Shown: positions 52,976-63,320 of the stretch, piece by piece
Position numbering within the stretch: the stretch's first letter is position 1
How the letters are laid out: each line of letters starts with the position of its first letter
Source: Clostridia bacterium
Lineage (GTDB): Bacteria; Bacillota; Clostridia; Lachnospirales; Lachnospiraceae
Direction: 5' to 3'
Length of the DNA stretch: 64,000 bases
NCBI GenBank assembly: GCA_910575725.1
Contig: CAJTFE010000019.1
Location: 21,448-85,447, forward strand
The notes under the pieces: model-generated
What the model was told of the DNA's origin: nothing
Databases searched by the model: none
Seen by the model: the letters and a program-made list of their open reading frames with translations, nothing else
Translations under genes and position numbers: made by a program

Positions 52976-53947
52976 ATGGAACAGGAATTTGGAAGCTTCA
53001 GCAGAAAGGTGACATTTGTCTCTTTTTTGATGCAGCTTGGGATTGTGATGGTTCATATGAACACGGATCACTATTTTGAACCGGGCCCAGGGGAGACAGT
53101 GACGGATGTTCTCTGCCAATGGATATCCCGGCTGTGCCTGGACGGGGGAACGGTGAGCCTTTCCTTTTTTATGATCTGTTCGGCTTTCCTTCTCTACTAT
53201 AATCTCACAAAAGAAAATATGCTGGAGAAGTTCCGGAGGCGTATGGTATCGCTTCTGGTTCCCTTTGTGATCTGGAATGCCGCCGGTATGATTTTCTGCG
53301 CCTTGTATTATTGGAATACAGAGGGATTTACAATTATTTTCACCTACATTCCTTTTCAGTTTGCAATGTCCCGTTACTGCCCGGTGATGTGGTTTTCCCA
53401 GGCGCTGCTCTTTTTCCTTTTGTTTATCCCGGTGATTCTGTGGGTGATGAAGAAAAGAGTGATAGGCGGGCTTGTGCTTCTGGGAGCTTACCTGGGCGTC
53501 CGGTTTTCCAAAGGGATTATTTCCGAGACATACAACTGCCGTGCGGCAAAAGCGGCGGCTGTTATCCTGTGGATAGGGTCTTATGTGCTTCCGGACAGCT
53601 TTGCCGCCTACTGCCTGTCCATGCTTAGGCCATTGTACCTGTGGGTTATCCTGGATAAACGGTGGATTACGTTCCGGCTTCGATGGTGGATGGAGAATAA
53701 CTTTTTTATTTATGCCATCCACTACTTTCTCATACTGGCTGTCGTTCCGGTTCTTAGCAGGGTGTATGGCTTTTGGGAGCCGACGGCTGTGTTTGTGATC
53801 CTATGGCGTTTTGTGTGCTTTTTCATAATTACTCTTCTGTGCGAGCTTCTTGGGAGGCTGCTGATGAGGTTTGCGCCGAAGGCGTATGGGATTTGCACCG
53901 GGGGGAGGGCGCCGGAAGCGTGTTACCGGTCACAAAGTGAACGGTAA
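52976..53947 (+). CDS. Acyltransferase 3 (OafA/WecH-like) membrane protein
   Basis: A 323-residue integral membrane protein with about ten helices (SFLMQLGIVMVHMNTDHYFE, SLSFFMICSAFLLYYNLT, LLVPFVIWNAAGMIFCALYY, YCPVMWFSQALLFFLLFIPV, NFFIYAIHYFLILAVVPVL). Such enzymes acetylate surface polysaccharides or glycolipids. The early HMNTDH may stand in the place of the usual R/H motif. The ATG at 52976 follows AGGAGGGAAGCTGTG. Confidence 0.75.
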   Translation: MEQEFGSFSRKVTFVSFLMQLGIVMVHMNTDHYFEPGPGETVTDVLCQWISRLCLDGGTVSLSFFMICSAFLLYYNLTKENMLEKFRRRMVSLLVPFVIWNAAGMIFCALYYWNTEGFTIIFTYIPFQFAMSRYCPVMWFSQALLFFLLFIPVILWVMKKRVIGGLVLLGAYLGVRFSKGIISETYNCRAAKAAAVILWIGSYVLPDSFAAYCLSMLRPLYLWVILDKRWITFRLRWWMENNFFIYAIHYFLILAVVPVLSRVYGFWEPTAVFVILWRFVCFFIITLLCELLGRLLMRFAPKAYGICTGGRAPEACYRSQSER

Positions 53948-54076
53948 CACTTTGAAAATGTCATTTAGCGGACGAAAGCGTATTGACTAACAGGCAGCAA
54001 TCACATATGATAAAAGCAGCTGTATAGAGGCGGATTCTGCGGAATTTCTGCTGAAAAAGAAAGGTGGGCGAGAACT

Positions 54077-55123
54077 ATGAGTATTGAGGTAAAGGACTAT
54101 GGCGTGACGGCACAGGGGCAGCAGGTAAAGCAGTATGTCTTGGTAAATAAGCAGGGCATGAAGGCTGTGCTGCTGAATTACGGCGCCGTGATTACAGAGC
54201 TTCATGTGCCGGACAAAAAAGGGCAGTTCCATGATGTGGTCTGGGGCTATGGCAGCATAGCGGGCTATGAGGTGAATGAACCGGGGCTTGGCTCTGCCAT
54301 CGGCCGGAATGCGAACCGGATCGGAAAAGCGCAGATTGCCATCGGCGGCAAAGTGTATGAGCTTCAGAAAAATGACGGGGAGAACAACCTTCACGGCGGC
54401 AATCCCGGCTACAACCGCCGTATGTGGAAGGGGCTGATTGCCGATGACAATAAGGTAGAATTCTCTCTGGAGAGCCCTGACGGCGATCAAGGCTTTCCTG
54501 GAAATGCCAGTGTGAGGATTTCCTACACACTGACAGAGGACAATGAGCTTCGGATCGGCTATGAAGCTTCGGCAGACCAGGATACGATTTTCAATCTGAC
54601 CAATCACAGTTATTTTAACCTGGAAGGACAAGAGTCCGACAGCGTACTGGAGCATCAGGTGTGGATGGACGCCGATGCCTTTACCCCTACGGATGACGGT
54701 CTGATTCCCACCGGCGAGATTCGAAGCGTGGAGGGGACACCCATGGATTTTAGGAGCTTCCACACACTGGGGGAGCGGATTGAGGAGGATTACGAGCCCT
54801 TAAAGCAGGCGGGAGGGTACGATCATAATTACGTACTGAACAATGAAGGCGCTTATGCTCTCTGCTGTAAGCTGAGATCCCTGAAAACAGGAATTGTGAT
54901 GGAGGTTTACACAGATCTTCCGGGCATGCAGCTTTACTGTGCTAATTTCCTGGATAATGAAGCCGGCGGAAAGAACGGACGGGTATACAAAAAACGGAGC
55001 TCCGTATGCTTCGAGTCCCAGTACTTCCCGGACGCAGTCCACCACGAGAATTTCAAGAGCCCCATATGTAAAGCAGGGGAAACATACCGCAGCGTGACCG
55101 GATATAAGTTTACAGCTGAGTAA
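54077..55123 (+). CDS. galM: Aldose 1-epimerase (galactose mutarotase)
   Basis: A 348-residue mutarotase of the GalM fold. It interconverts alpha and beta forms of aldohexoses. Seen are GAVITELHVPDKKGQFHDVV, NRIGKAQIAIGGKVYELQ, NNLHGGNPGYNRRMWKG, the catalytic histidine in LTNHSYFNLEG and GYDHNYVL, and the glutamate in ESQYFPDAVHHENFKSP. AAGGTGGGCGAGAACT precedes the ATG. It is followed 18 bases later by glpK. Confidence 0.92.
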   Translation: MSIEVKDYGVTAQGQQVKQYVLVNKQGMKAVLLNYGAVITELHVPDKKGQFHDVVWGYGSIAGYEVNEPGLGSAIGRNANRIGKAQIAIGGKVYELQKNDGENNLHGGNPGYNRRMWKGLIADDNKVEFSLESPDGDQGFPGNASVRISYTLTEDNELRIGYEASADQDTIFNLTNHSYFNLEGQESDSVLEHQVWMDADAFTPTDDGLIPTGEIRSVEGTPMDFRSFHTLGERIEEDYEPLKQAGGYDHNYVLNNEGAYALCCKLRSLKTGIVMEVYTDLPGMQLYCANFLDNEAGGKNGRVYKKRSSVCFESQYFPDAVHHENFKSPICKAGETYRSVTGYKFTAE

Positions 55124-56638
<1,515 letters not shown>

Positions 56639-56694
56639 GCAGCCTTGCTCTGAAGTAGATTACAGAACCGAAACAAGAAAAGGAGAAAAAGAAA

Positions 56695-57237
56695 ATGAAG
56701 GAATTAAAAGGAACAAAGACAGAACAGAATCTGATGACCGCATTTGCAGGGGAATCTCAGGCGAGGAACAAGTATACATACTTTGCGTCCAAGGCAAAGA
56801 AGGAAGGCTATGTGCAGATTGCAAAGATTTTTGAGGAAACTGCAGACAATGAGAAGGAGCATGCAAAGCTTTGGTTTAAGCTTCTGGAGGGCGGCAGCGT
56901 GAAGGACACGATTTCCAACCTGAAGGCAGCGGCAGAGGGAGAGAACTTTGAGTGGACAGACATGTACGCCGGCTTTGCAAAGGAAGCAAAGGAAGAGGGC
57001 TTTGATGAGATTGCAGCGCTTTTTGAGGGAGTGGCTGCCATTGAGAAGGAGCATGAGGAGCGTTACCGCAAGCTGCTTGAGCGTGTGGAGGGTGAAGTGG
57101 TATTTTCCAGGGATGGGGATGTGATTTGGCAGTGCTCCAACTGCGGCCATATCTGTGTAGGCAGGAAGGCGCCGGAGGTTTGCCCGGTTTGTGCGCATCC
57201 GCAGGCTTATTTCCAGGTGAAGGCGGAGAATTACTAA
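56695..57237 (+). CDS. Rubrerythrin
   Basis: A 180-residue peroxidase-type protein. The four-helix di-iron domain has glutamates in [30 protein letters not shown] and [11 protein letters not shown]. The C-terminal rubredoxin-like site is [20 protein letters not shown] (two C-x2-C pairs). It removes hydrogen peroxide in anaerobes. AAAAGGAGAAAAAG precedes the ATG. Confidence 0.93.
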   Translation: MKELKGTKTEQNLMTAFAGESQARNKYTYFASKAKKEGYVQIAKIFEETADNEKEHAKLWFKLLEGGSVKDTISNLKAAAEGENFEWTDMYAGFAKEAKEEGFDEIAALFEGVAAIEKEHEERYRKLLERVEGEVVFSRDGDVIWQCSNCGHICVGRKAPEVCPVCAHPQAYFQVKAENY

Positions 57238-57445
57238 TGAAGCTTCCTTGAAGGTATGGCTGAGGCTGCGGGCCGGCTTTAAGAGCTTGTGCCCGGAAAA
57301 TTGGAAAGAATGAGAGGCTGCATGGACGGCCGGTATACTGACCGTTTGGAAAATAGCTGTTTTTTATTTTTCAGATGGTCAGTATTTTAATGGGGATTTT
57401 TCAGAAGATTTGGGGAGCAGATAAGGCAAAGGAGTGTGGAGAACC

Positions 57446-58177
57446 GTGGATACATATCAGAAATGGCTGCAGGCGGAGATGGAATGGATTGATATTTATT
57501 GCAGCAGGATACGAAGGCAGACGCTATTTGTTACAACGCCGTTGGTTTTGGCCGGAACGGCGGTTTTGATAGGCGCTTTGACGGTTGTTGGCGGCGGAAG
57601 TATGGAGGATTTTGGGTATGGGGCTGTCAGCGGCTTTGTTCTGGGGATGATTGTCTGTAGTATCTTTCTGCTGATTCTTTTGCCGACGCTTAGGCCTAAG
57701 AGGTATGCGAAGAAGATTGATAAGTGTGTAAGAGGGCTTTCGCTGAATGAGCTGGAGAAGGAGCTGCTTGCCCGGGAAATGCTGGAGGCGGATGAGGAGC
57801 ACAAGATTTCTTATACGATTACAGGGCCGGGGGCGAAGGGGACGCCAGGGCGGTTTGTTCTGACGCCGCATTTTGCGTTTTTGGAGGGGAGCTGCCCTTA
57901 TGCGATTCTGGTGCGGCTGTCGGATGTGGCAAAGATTCGGAGGAATGAGGAGAGAAAGACGGCTGCGGAGCGGCATGCGAAGTCTAGGACGGTCTATCGG
58001 TTTACGCTGTATACGATTGGGTTTTATCGGAAGGATCGGTTTCAGAGAGGGCTTGCAAATAGTGATCTGCCGGATGAGGCTTTTGGGTTTTTTGATGCTG
58101 GGGTTCGGGAGAGGGTGATGGGGCTTTTGAAGGAGACGGGGATTGAGGGAGATTTGGATGGAATGATTGGAGGGTGA
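57446..58177 (+). CDS. Two-helix membrane protein with YcxB/PH-like C-terminus
   Basis: A 243-residue protein. Two helices (PLVLAGTAVLIGALTVVG and GFVLGMIVCSIFLLILLPTL) are followed by a soluble domain (FVLTPHFAFLEGSCPYAILV, RTVYRFTLYTIGFYRKDR) that resembles a bacterial PH or YcxB-like fold. The start is read as GTG at 57446; an upstream GTG at 57434 or later codons cannot be excluded. The 3' half is very rich in G on the coding strand. It is followed 7 bases later by the exported GLUG/LysM gene, so they are probably co-transcribed. Confidence 0.55.
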   Translation: MDTYQKWLQAEMEWIDIYCSRIRRQTLFVTTPLVLAGTAVLIGALTVVGGGSMEDFGYGAVSGFVLGMIVCSIFLLILLPTLRPKRYAKKIDKCVRGLSLNELEKELLAREMLEADEEHKISYTITGPGAKGTPGRFVLTPHFAFLEGSCPYAILVRLSDVAKIRRNEERKTAAERHAKSRTVYRFTLYTIGFYRKDRFQRGLANSDLPDEAFGFFDAGVRERVMGLLKETGIEGDLDGMIGG

Positions 58178-58184
58178 AGGGATT

Positions 58185-60179
58185 ATGAGGCTGCGGAGAG
58201 GTGTTGCTGGGTTGGTGATTGGGATTGGTTTTTGGGGAATTTTTTGGGTGTGGTTTGGGGGGCGGGGGGAGGCGGATCCGGATCCGCTTTGTGATTTGAT
58301 TGAGGAGGATCCTTGTTTTGTGGATGGGGTGTTTGAGATTTCTTGTGCGAAGGATTATCAGCGGTTTGTGGGGTATGTGAATCGGGCTGGGAAGGAGAAT
58401 CCGGAGGATGAGGGGGCAGTGGCGGTTGATGCGCGGCTGATGGCGGATGTGAATATGGAGACGGAGGAGCGGTATGCGCTTCGGAAGAGTCATCCGTATA
58501 TCCGGCAGGCGATTTTGAGTTATAGCGGGACTTTTGATGGGAATGGGCATCGGATTACCTGGATTTCAGAAGCTGGGAATGGGATGTTTGTCTGTCTTGA
58601 ACGGGATGGGGTAGTGCGTGATCTTGTTTTTGAGGCGCCTTCTCTTGTTTGGGATATGGATGAGTATGGGGTTGGGATGCTCTGTATGATGAATTATGGG
58701 AGGCTTGAGAATTGTGAGACGAGGGGCCGGGTGGAAGGGACGGCCTGTTATGTGGGGGGACTTGCCGGGATTAACCGGGGGGTTATTGAGGATTGTGTGA
58801 ACCGGGCGGAGGTTGTGGTGGATAGTCTGGGGGATTATGGGGCCGGTGGGATTGCGGGCCTTAGTAAATGTGAGGTGCTGGAGGGGGAGAGTGAGGAGGA
58901 ACCGATAATTCCGGAGATTCGGGGATGTGTGAATTATGGAAGGGTTCGGGGAACCTGGGAGGCAGGGGGGATCTGTGCTTACAATGACTGTGCTGATATT
59001 TATGGGTGTGGAAATGAGGGGGAGGTTTCGGTCCGGTATCAGAAAGGGTATATTTATCCGGAGGAGCCGGAGTGGTATGAACGGGCAATGGCTGGCGGAA
59101 TCTGCGGCCAGATGGGGTGGAACCGCCTGGAAGACTGCTATAATAAGGGGAGTGTCTCTATATTGGAGGATGGCGTGGAGGATACGTATGCCATTGCCGG
59201 GGATACGCTTTTTTGGATCCATACGGTTCGCGGGTGTGTGAGCCTGAAAGGGACGGCAAAGGGGGCGATGCGCCATGAGAGTGTGGCGGAGCTTACGGAG
59301 GATGAGATGGAGCTGTGGCTTTTGGATCACGAGAGCGTTTCGGACAGGGGGAATAACTGGGAGTTTGATTTGGAGGAGGCGAAGGAGAAGCTTCCCCTGA
59401 TTCCTCTTGGGGTTACGGAGTCTCGGCTGACAGCCGGGAGAGAGGAGATTTTTCTCTGTGAGGAATTCTGCCTGCGAAGTGAGGATGGATATTCCATTGA
59501 ACGGATTTCGCCGTATGCCCTCTGTATGGAGGCGCGTGGGGATTCGGATTCCAGGCTGCAGGTGTGGGTGATGCGGGTGCCTGGGGGACTTACGGATATT
59601 GAGGCTTATCTGGATGAGTATGGGAATTTTGTAAAGGATACGGGACATGAGGTGTGGCTTGGAATTGAGGGATCACACTGGCTTCATCCAGGGCAGAGCT
59701 ATAAGGATGATGTACATGTGAAAACAGTGGACTGTGAGCAGAGCGGACAGTGGGAAACCTGGCTGGTGCATTATCGGGATGACATGCTTGCCCATGCGGC
59801 GGTGGGAGATGAGTATGGGATGATTGACAATGTGGCGGCTCTGCCCCTGCGGCATTCGGAAGTTTCGGGGTATGAGGCGGAGTGGCTGCTGCTATTTACA
59901 AACAAGGGGGATAATTACCGGCCCTCTTTGGCTGAGGTGGATGATGTTTTGAAGAATTTCACTTGGCTTCCTTGTGAACGGAAGGTAGAACGGGGGGACT
60001 GCCTCTATCAGCTTGCGAAGGAGTATACAGGGGACGGGAGCCGTTATCCGGAGCTGGCGGCGGTGAACGGACTGGAGAATCAAGGGCTGCTGATTCCGGG
60101 GCAGACGCTTCGGATTCCGGAAGAGTGGCTGGCTTTTTATGCGGAAACACCTCGCAAAACAGCGGCGCATGAACAGTGA
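58185..60179 (+). CDS. Exported protein with GLUG-type beta-repeats and C-terminal LysM
   Basis: A 664-residue protein. An N-terminal helix (VAGLVIGIGFWGIFWVWFGG) acts as anchor or signal. Residues about 100-370 contain repeated GLUG-like turns (YSGTFDGNGHRITWIS, VGGLAGINRGVIEDCVNRAE, GAGGIAGLSKCEV, AGGICAYNDCADIYGCGNEG, MAGGICGQMGWNRLEDCYNK) that fold as a beta-helix. A middle domain (about 430-590) is unnamed. A LysM domain closes it (VERGDCLYQLAKEYTGDGSR, AAVNGLENQGLLIPGQTLRI). It probably binds the wall and displays the beta-helix outside. The whole gene is poor in C on the coding strand. Confidence 0.7.
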   Translation: MRLRRGVAGLVIGIGFWGIFWVWFGGRGEADPDPLCDLIEEDPCFVDGVFEISCAKDYQRFVGYVNRAGKENPEDEGAVAVDARLMADVNMETEERYALRKSHPYIRQAILSYSGTFDGNGHRITWISEAGNGMFVCLERDGVVRDLVFEAPSLVWDMDEYGVGMLCMMNYGRLENCETRGRVEGTACYVGGLAGINRGVIEDCVNRAEVVVDSLGDYGAGGIAGLSKCEVLEGESEEEPIIPEIRGCVNYGRVRGTWEAGGICAYNDCADIYGCGNEGEVSVRYQKGYIYPEEPEWYERAMAGGICGQMGWNRLEDCYNKGSVSILEDGVEDTYAIAGDTLFWIHTVRGCVSLKGTAKGAMRHESVAELTEDEMELWLLDHESVSDRGNNWEFDLEEAKEKLPLIPLGVTESRLTAGREEIFLCEEFCLRSEDGYSIERISPYALCMEARGDSDSRLQVWVMRVPGGLTDIEAYLDEYGNFVKDTGHEVWLGIEGSHWLHPGQSYKDDVHVKTVDCEQSGQWETWLVHYRDDMLAHAAVGDEYGMIDNVAALPLRHSEVSGYEAEWLLLFTNKGDNYRPSLAEVDDVLKNFTWLPCERKVERGDCLYQLAKEYTGDGSRYPELAAVNGLENQGLLIPGQTLRIPEEWLAFYAETPRKTAAHEQ

Positions 60180-60225
60180 CGTGATAAATGCTGCATTGCT
60201 GGCTAGAATGCGATCGAATCACTGA

Positions 60226-60254
60226 TTGACACAAACAAAAGGAAAGACTATAAT
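60226..60254 (+). promoter_or_regulatory. Promoter of the DUF4143 ATPase gene
   Basis: TTGACA (60226-60231), 17-base spacer, TATAAT (60249-60254), a perfect consensus promoter about 40 bases before the start. Confidence 0.8.
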
Positions 60255-60292
60255 CAGTATATATCGAATATCAGCCGAAAAGGAGGAGGCGT

Positions 60293-61513
60293 ATGGAGTA
60301 TATCAGGCGTGATTTGGAGGAACAGATACCAGTTTTATCAGGGGAATACCCCTGTGTCCTGTTGATTGGGCCAAGGCAGGCAGGGAAAACGACTTTACTG
60401 AAGAGGCTGATGGATGAGAAGAGAACGTATGTGAGCCTGGAGGACTTTGAGGAACGGCGGATGGCAAAAACGGAACCGGTGCTGTTTTTGCAGATGCATC
60501 CGCTTCCTGTTTTTATCGATGAGATTCAGTATGCCCCGGAGCTTCTGGTGTATCTTAAGATTGCGGTGGACAATGGAGCGGCTCCGGGAACCTTTTGGAT
60601 TGCATCCTCCCAGATTTTCCCGGAGCTTACGGCGCTTTGTGAATCCTCTGCCAAGAGAGTGGCCGTGTGCAGGCTTTCCTTTTTGTCACAGCATGAGATG
60701 TATGGAAGCGGAAAGCAGATGCCTTTTTCCGTGCATCTGAACGGGCTGGTTCAGAGAAAGAAGAATCATCGGGCGGCGGATTTGAGCGAGATGTATCAGA
60801 GAATCTGGAAGGGGTCTATGCCGGAACTGATAAGCGGAACGGCTAAGGACTGGGCTTCTTTTTATAATTCTTATTTACAGACTTATATTGAGCGTGATGC
60901 CGGAGAGCTGGTCAGCCTGTCGGACAAAATGCAGTTCAGTGATTTTATCCGGGCTGCAGCCTGCCGCACGGGGCAGATGCTGAACCTGCATCAGATTGCC
61001 CAGGAGGTGGGGATTTCCGATGATACGGCCCGGCGGTGGCTGCAGGTTCTTGAGCGTACGCATCTGGTTTTCTGTCTCTATCCTTATCAGGATGAAAAGC
61101 TGAGGCGTGTGATTAAGGCGCCGAAGCTTTACTTTAACGATACGGGGCTGGCTGCATACCTGACCAGGTATGCTTCGCCGGAGATTTTGATGAGCGGTGC
61201 TTTGAGCGGCGGCATTCTGGAAAATTATGCGGTGGCGGAGATCCTTAAGTCTTATTGCGTTGGCGGGAAGTGCCGGTTCTGGTATTACCGGGATAAGGAG
61301 GGGAAGGAGATTGATCTGATCCTGGAACGGGATGGGTGGCTTTGTCCTTTGGAGGTGAAGCGGTCTGCGAATCCGGAGCAGAAGTGCACGCGTGTATTTT
61401 CAATACTGGATAAGGCGTCCCTTCCCAGGGAGAGGGGAGCGGTGCTCTGTCTGCAGGCGGAGCTTTCTGCATTTAACAGCAATGATTTGATGGTTCCTAT
61501 CTGGATGATTTAA
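60293..61513 (+). CDS. AAA ATPase with DUF4143
   Basis: A 406-residue ATPase of the AAA_14/DUF4143 type. Walker A is IGPRQAGKTTLLKRL (residues about 26-34), Walker B LPVFIDEIQYAPELL, the sensor region FWIASSQIF. The C-terminal DUF4143 part includes YFNDTGLAAYLTRYA and the restriction-endonuclease-like GKEIDLILERDGWLCPLEVK. Roles are unknown; some members are thought to sit near mobile genes or toxin systems, but nothing next to it supports that. GGAGGAGGCGT precedes the ATG. Confidence 0.82.
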   Translation: MEYIRRDLEEQIPVLSGEYPCVLLIGPRQAGKTTLLKRLMDEKRTYVSLEDFEERRMAKTEPVLFLQMHPLPVFIDEIQYAPELLVYLKIAVDNGAAPGTFWIASSQIFPELTALCESSAKRVAVCRLSFLSQHEMYGSGKQMPFSVHLNGLVQRKKNHRAADLSEMYQRIWKGSMPELISGTAKDWASFYNSYLQTYIERDAGELVSLSDKMQFSDFIRAAACRTGQMLNLHQIAQEVGISDDTARRWLQVLERTHLVFCLYPYQDEKLRRVIKAPKLYFNDTGLAAYLTRYASPEILMSGALSGGILENYAVAEILKSYCVGGKCRFWYYRDKEGKEIDLILERDGWLCPLEVKRSANPEQKCTRVFSILDKASLPRERGAVLCLQAELSAFNSNDLMVPIWMI

Positions 61514-61560
61514 AAATTACACATTAAATTTTCCGGTTCTTTGGCCGATAGTAAAATAGG

Positions 61561-61652
61561 TGAGATCAATTTACAGATGCATGTTTTTGTGGCTGGAAAT
61601 TGATTTCAGGCAGGTGTACTTTGAGGGATATTACGGAACTGGAATAGGAGGA
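61561..61652 (+). repeat. Nested-hairpin repeat family A, copy 3 (5' part lost)
   Basis: Keeps the inner hairpin (GATCAATTTACAGATGCATG, then GGAAATTGATTTC) and the 3' arm TTTGAGGGATATTACGGAAC through GGAATAGGAGG. The 5' outer arm is replaced by TAGTAAAATAGG. The inner stem changed CGATTT to CAATTT, which improves pairing with AAATTG, as expected for a selected hairpin. Confidence 0.7.
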
Positions 61653-61657
61653 CAAAA

Positions 61658-62341
61658 ATGCAGGGAATCAACAGTATGAAGATGTCCGGAATACAGAGCG
61701 GGCAGCTGCGGATATCACCCATGGGAGATGCGGTGACGAAACGGCTTCAAAGTCAGATAGAAGAGGTTCAGCGTCAGATTCAGAATGTTGCCGCCGACGA
61801 AAATATGACCATGGAGCAGAAGCAGAAAAAGAAGCAGGAGCTTCAGGATAAGATCATGGATCTCCAGTCTCAGCTTCAGCAGCATTTATCAGAACAGCGG
61901 CAGGAGCAGAAGGAAGAGCAGACAAAAGCGGCAGAGCACAAGACCTATGACGAGACGGGCATGCAGACGGTGATCTCCTCAGATGCTTCTATGAAGCATG
62001 CCAAGACACAGGAAGCCACGGCAAACCGTATGGAAAACAGGGCCTCTGTGCTGAAAAGTGAGATGGAGCTGGATGCAGGCCGGAACCAGGAGACGATTAA
62101 GAGCAAGGGAATCGAGCTGGCAAAGGCAGAACAAGGAGCAGCGAATGCCCGGGCATCCCAGATGCAGATTTTGGGAAAGACCAATCAGAATCTGGTTGAT
62201 GACCATAAGAAGGAGCAGGATCCGGAGAGTCTGGAGGAGAAGGAGGCTGCGGAACGGAAAAAGGAAGAGATTTTGGGATATACCAGTGACGGAAAGCCGG
62301 TGACGGAAGACGAGGAGGCTCGGATTACGGCTCGGGCGTAG
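61658..62341 (+). CDS. FlxA-like coiled-coil protein
   Basis: A 227-residue protein rich in Glu, Gln and Lys. Residues 30-100 are a long coiled coil (LQSQIEEVQRQIQNVAADEN, MTMEQKQKKKQELQDKIMDL) typical of FlxA-like proteins. The rest is polar, ending in EEKEAAERKKEEILGYTSDG. No signal or membrane segment. In E. coli FlxA is flagellum-linked, but no such context is seen here. It lies just before the spore-coat operon and behind a family A repeat that supplies AGGAGG. Confidence 0.65.
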   Translation: MQGINSMKMSGIQSGQLRISPMGDAVTKRLQSQIEEVQRQIQNVAADENMTMEQKQKKKQELQDKIMDLQSQLQQHLSEQRQEQKEEQTKAAEHKTYDETGMQTVISSDASMKHAKTQEATANRMENRASVLKSEMELDAGRNQETIKSKGIELAKAEQGAANARASQMQILGKTNQNLVDDHKKEQDPESLEEKEAAERKKEEILGYTSDGKPVTEDEEARITARA

Positions 62342-62371
62342 TTTTAGAGTCTAATAAGTATAGGAGCGAGA

Positions 62372-62435
62372 GGGGCTGTCAGGAAATACAACATCAGAAA
62401 AGTCTGATGTCATATTTCCCGACAGCTCCTTTTTT
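62372..62435. terminator. Hairpin terminator before cotJA
   Basis: GGGGCTGTC and AGGAAATA pair with TATTTCCC and GACAGCTCC, followed by TTTTTT. The loop ATCAGAAAAGTCTGAT resembles the one at 29013-29078. Confidence 0.7.
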
Positions 62436-62439
62436 CACC

Positions 62440-62493
62440 CATTTTTCCCCCTTACATAAGATAAATGGAGATAAAATATGAAAGGAGCCTCTT
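62440..62493 (+). promoter_or_regulatory. Possible sporulation promoter of cotJABC
   Basis: CATAAGATA at about 62455 resembles the sigma-E -10 (CATAcaAT), with an AT-rich -35 zone ATTTTT 15 bases upstream. AAAGGAG lies before the cotJA start. cotJ is a sigma-E operon in B. subtilis. Confidence 0.35.
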
Positions 62494-62700
62494 ATGGCAG
62501 ACTGTAATATGCAATCCATGCAAAGGCCGAGACCCGGAAGCTGCTCCAGGGATCAACTCTCTGGGATGCATCTGGCGATTGCCTATGTGCCGTGGCAGCA
62601 CTGGAACGAGACGTATCATTTGGATAAAGCAATGCAAACCGGGACAATTTTCCCGGAGCTTGATAAACCATTTCTTGGAAAGCGAGGTGCATGCAGATGA
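62494..62700 (+). CDS. cotJA: Spore coat associated protein CotJA
   Basis: A 68-residue protein with the CotJA core LAIAYVPWQHWNETYHLDKA, MQTGTIFPELDKPFLGKRGA. CotJA and CotJC are small spore-coat proteins that depend on each other for assembly. The ATG at 62494 follows AAAGGAGCCTCTT. It overlaps cotJB by 10 bases. Confidence 0.92.
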   Translation: MADCNMQSMQRPRPGSCSRDQLSGMHLAIAYVPWQHWNETYHLDKAMQTGTIFPELDKPFLGKRGACR

Positions 62701-63299
62701 TGAATCACGGATCTTTTGGACAGTATCAGAGGGGAAACTCCTGTAACCAGGGAAGAGGCCAGAATTCCTGCGCTCAGCCGCAGCCCCGGGGTACTGCCTC
62801 TTGCAATCAGCCGCAGTCCCGGCCTATGCCGTCTTGCAGCCAGACCCGTCCCATGCCGCCCTGCAATCAGCCCAAGCCCTGTCCGCCGCCGTCCTGCGTT
62901 CAGCCGCAGCCCCGGCCGACACCGCCCTGCAATCAGCCCAAGCCCTGTCCGCCGCCGTCCTGCGCTCAGCCGCAGCCCCGGCCGACACCGCCTTGCAACC
63001 AGCCCAAGCCTTGTCCGCCGCGCCGTCCTGTGGATCCCTCCTGTCCCTGCAGTGAGATGAACCAGGAACAGCTTCTTCACTGGATTTCCCTTACGAAATT
63101 CGCCTGTGTTGACAGTGCTCTCTATCTGGATACGCATCCTTGCGACCCGGAAGCTATTGAGTATTTTAAGGAGCACGTGCAGTTCTACAATGAGGCACTG
63201 GCGGAGTATTCAAAGTCCTATGGCCCACTTACCCTTGCTCATGCCCATCACTGCGACACTTATTGGGATTGGGTAAATCAGCCGTGGCCGTGGCAATAG
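62691..63299 (+). CDS. cotJB: Spore coat protein CotJB with Cys/Pro-rich repeat extension
   Basis: A 202-residue protein, much longer than usual CotJB (about 90). The C-terminal 85 residues are CotJB (QEQLLHWISLTKFACVDSAL, LDTHPCDPEAIEYFKEHVQF, YSKSYGPL). The N-terminal 115 residues are Pro, Cys and Gln rich with a 22-residue unit (NQPKPCPPPSCVQPQPRPTP plus PC) repeated at 62865, 62931 and partly 62997. The Cys content suggests disulfide cross-linking in the coat. The repeat count may vary between strains. The repeats are in frame and not interrupted. A GAGGTGC site precedes the ATG. Confidence 0.88.
   Translation: MQMMNHGSFGQYQRGNSCNQGRGQNSCAQPQPRGTASCNQPQSRPMPSCSQTRPMPPCNQPKPCPPPSCVQPQPRPTPPCNQPKPCPPPSCAQPQPRPTPPCNQPKPCPPRRPVDPSCPCSEMNQEQLLHWISLTKFACVDSALYLDTHPCDPEAIEYFKEHVQFYNEALAEYSKSYGPLTLAHAHHCDTYWDWVNQPWPWQ
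62865..63040 (+). repeat. Tandem 66-bp repeats in cotJB
   Basis: Units 62865-62930, 62931-62996 and a partial third from 62997. They are almost identical, and units 1 and 2 code for the same 22 residues with one Val/Ala change. Confidence 0.85.
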
Positions 63300-63320
63300 A
63301 AAGGAGGGAAAGGTTTAGTT

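Noticed and set aside
58566..59648. A 360-codon frame opposite the GLUG/LysM gene
   Set aside because: Pro/His/Ile-rich translation caused by the C-poor coding strand; no start signal.
62865..63040. CRISPR-like array
   Set aside because: The 66-bp units are tandem without spacers and are in frame inside cotJB. No CRISPR array or cas gene is visible anywhere in the window.
62716..63060. Alternative-frame protein over the cotJB repeats
   Set aside because: A Pro/Arg/Ser frame shadow of the repeat; the CotJB frame has the ribosome site and the conserved domain.
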